Source of the DNA: Jiella marina
Lineage (GTDB): Bacteria; Pseudomonadota; Alphaproteobacteria; Rhizobiales; Rhizobiaceae
Direction: 5' to 3'
Assembly: GCF_024359545.1 (NCBI RefSeq)
Contig: NZ_JAKQZG010000001.1
Location: 558,001 to 622,000 of the forward strand
Length of the DNA: 64,000 bases
A program made the position numbers and the translations under genes. Within the stretch, counting starts at the first letter, position 1; each line of letters opens with the position of its first letter. Below the pieces are notes generated by a model that saw nothing but the letters and a program-made list of their open reading frames with translations, had not been told where the DNA came from and made no database searches. This document shows, piece after piece, positions 63,679 to 64,000 of the stretch.

Positions 63679-64000
63679 AGTTTGTCAGGCTCGACCGAAA
63701 GTAGGCGATCGTTTCCTTCAGCCCGTCCTCCAGACCGACCTTCGGCTCCCAGCCGAGCACGTCGCGTGCCTTCGTGATGTCAGGCTGGCGCTGGCGCGGG
63801 TCGTCCGCCGGCAGGGGCCGGTAGACGATCCGCGACCCGGAATCCGTGAGGCGGAGGATTGTCTCGGCCAGTTCGGTCACCGTGCATTCGGCCGGATTGC
63901 CGAGATTGATCGGCCCGGGCACGTCCCGGCCCGTTGCCATGAACCGGACGATCGCCTCGATCAGGTCCGAAACATAGCAGAAGGAACGGGTCTGCTCGCC
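63677..64000 (-). CDS. NAD-dependent nucleotide-sugar epimerase/decarboxylase (N-terminus beyond window)
   Basis: The minus-strand frame is open from the window edge to the stop at 63677, giving about 107 C-terminal residues. The order [30 protein letters not shown] and [19 protein letters not shown], ending in GLKETIAYF, is that of extended SDR enzymes of the UDP-glucuronate decarboxylase / dTDP-glucose 4,6-dehydratase group, with closest resemblance to UDP-xylose synthase. The cofactor loop and active site lie outside the window. Confidence 0.85.
   Translation of the reverse strand, partial: GEQTRSFCYVSDLIEAIVRFMATGRDVPGPINLGNPAECTVTELAETILRLTDSGSRIVYRPLPADDPRQRQPDITKARDVLGWEPKVGLEDGLKETIAYFRSSLTN

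Overview
The window is GC-rich, gene-dense chromosomal DNA of an alphaproteobacterium, most likely of the Hyphomicrobiales (Rhizobiales). The basis is the complete general stress response core (PhyR response regulator, NepR anti-sigma factor, EcfG sigma factor, HWE-type histidine kinase), an alphaproteobacterial-type aa3 oxidase subunit IV, a three-gene proton-translocating transhydrogenase and many paired small lipoproteins. A marine or Aurantimonadaceae-like relative is possible but not shown. No rRNA, tRNA, CRISPR array, insertion sequence or replication origin was seen.

Layout. 1-12.7 kb (mostly minus strand): an edge-truncated HerA-like ATPase, a coiled-coil lipoprotein, a dipeptide ABC transporter operon (dppA-B-C-[ATP-grasp]-D-F) with an ATP-grasp enzyme of the DUF4343/R2K type inside it, an Mrp-type Fe-S carrier ATPase, a HugZ-like flavin/heme protein, and three small lipoproteins, two of which share a C-terminal motif. 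13-22.3 kb: the general stress response block. phyR and nepR-ecfG are divergent, a perfect EcfG promoter precedes phyR, and EcfG-like promoters precede nepR, a DUF883/holin-like pair, an 83-residue membrane protein and a three-domain PRC-barrel protein with an alanine-rich repeat. A lipid kinase and a DUF1328 protein lie in the same block. 22.4-34.4 kb: an RND efflux pair, an ABC-F protein, a copper chaperone pair, a D,D-carboxypeptidase, a DEAD-box helicase and a glycerate kinase. 34.5-43.3 kb: cyanide-insensitive bd-type oxidase cioAB with a tiny DUF2474 subunit, tag, two tandem L,D-transpeptidases, then rplY, pth and ychF.

43.3-44.6 kb stands out. It is an AT-rich, two-gene cassette (a two-TM protein with a GAF-like C-terminus, and a 71-residue basic protein) between housekeeping operons, and it is the best candidate for an undescribed, laterally acquired system. 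44.6-50.9 kb: methylthioribose salvage genes mtnK-mtnA, divergent from a sugar-type ABC importer that probably feeds them. 51-59.9 kb: a delta-class carbonic anhydrase, pntAa-Ab-B, an oxidase subunit IV peptide, pdxH, a surface lipoprotein, a DnaJ-like chaperone, fabI, a histidine phosphatase and a LOG-family hydrolase. 60-64 kb: a large palindromic intergenic element, a short tandem repeat, a TRAP transporter (small and large permease, binding protein) and an edge-truncated nucleotide-sugar epimerase/decarboxylase.

Many of the longest open frames are antisense or upstream shadows. Starts here were chosen from Shine-Dalgarno sites, signal peptides and operon overlaps.
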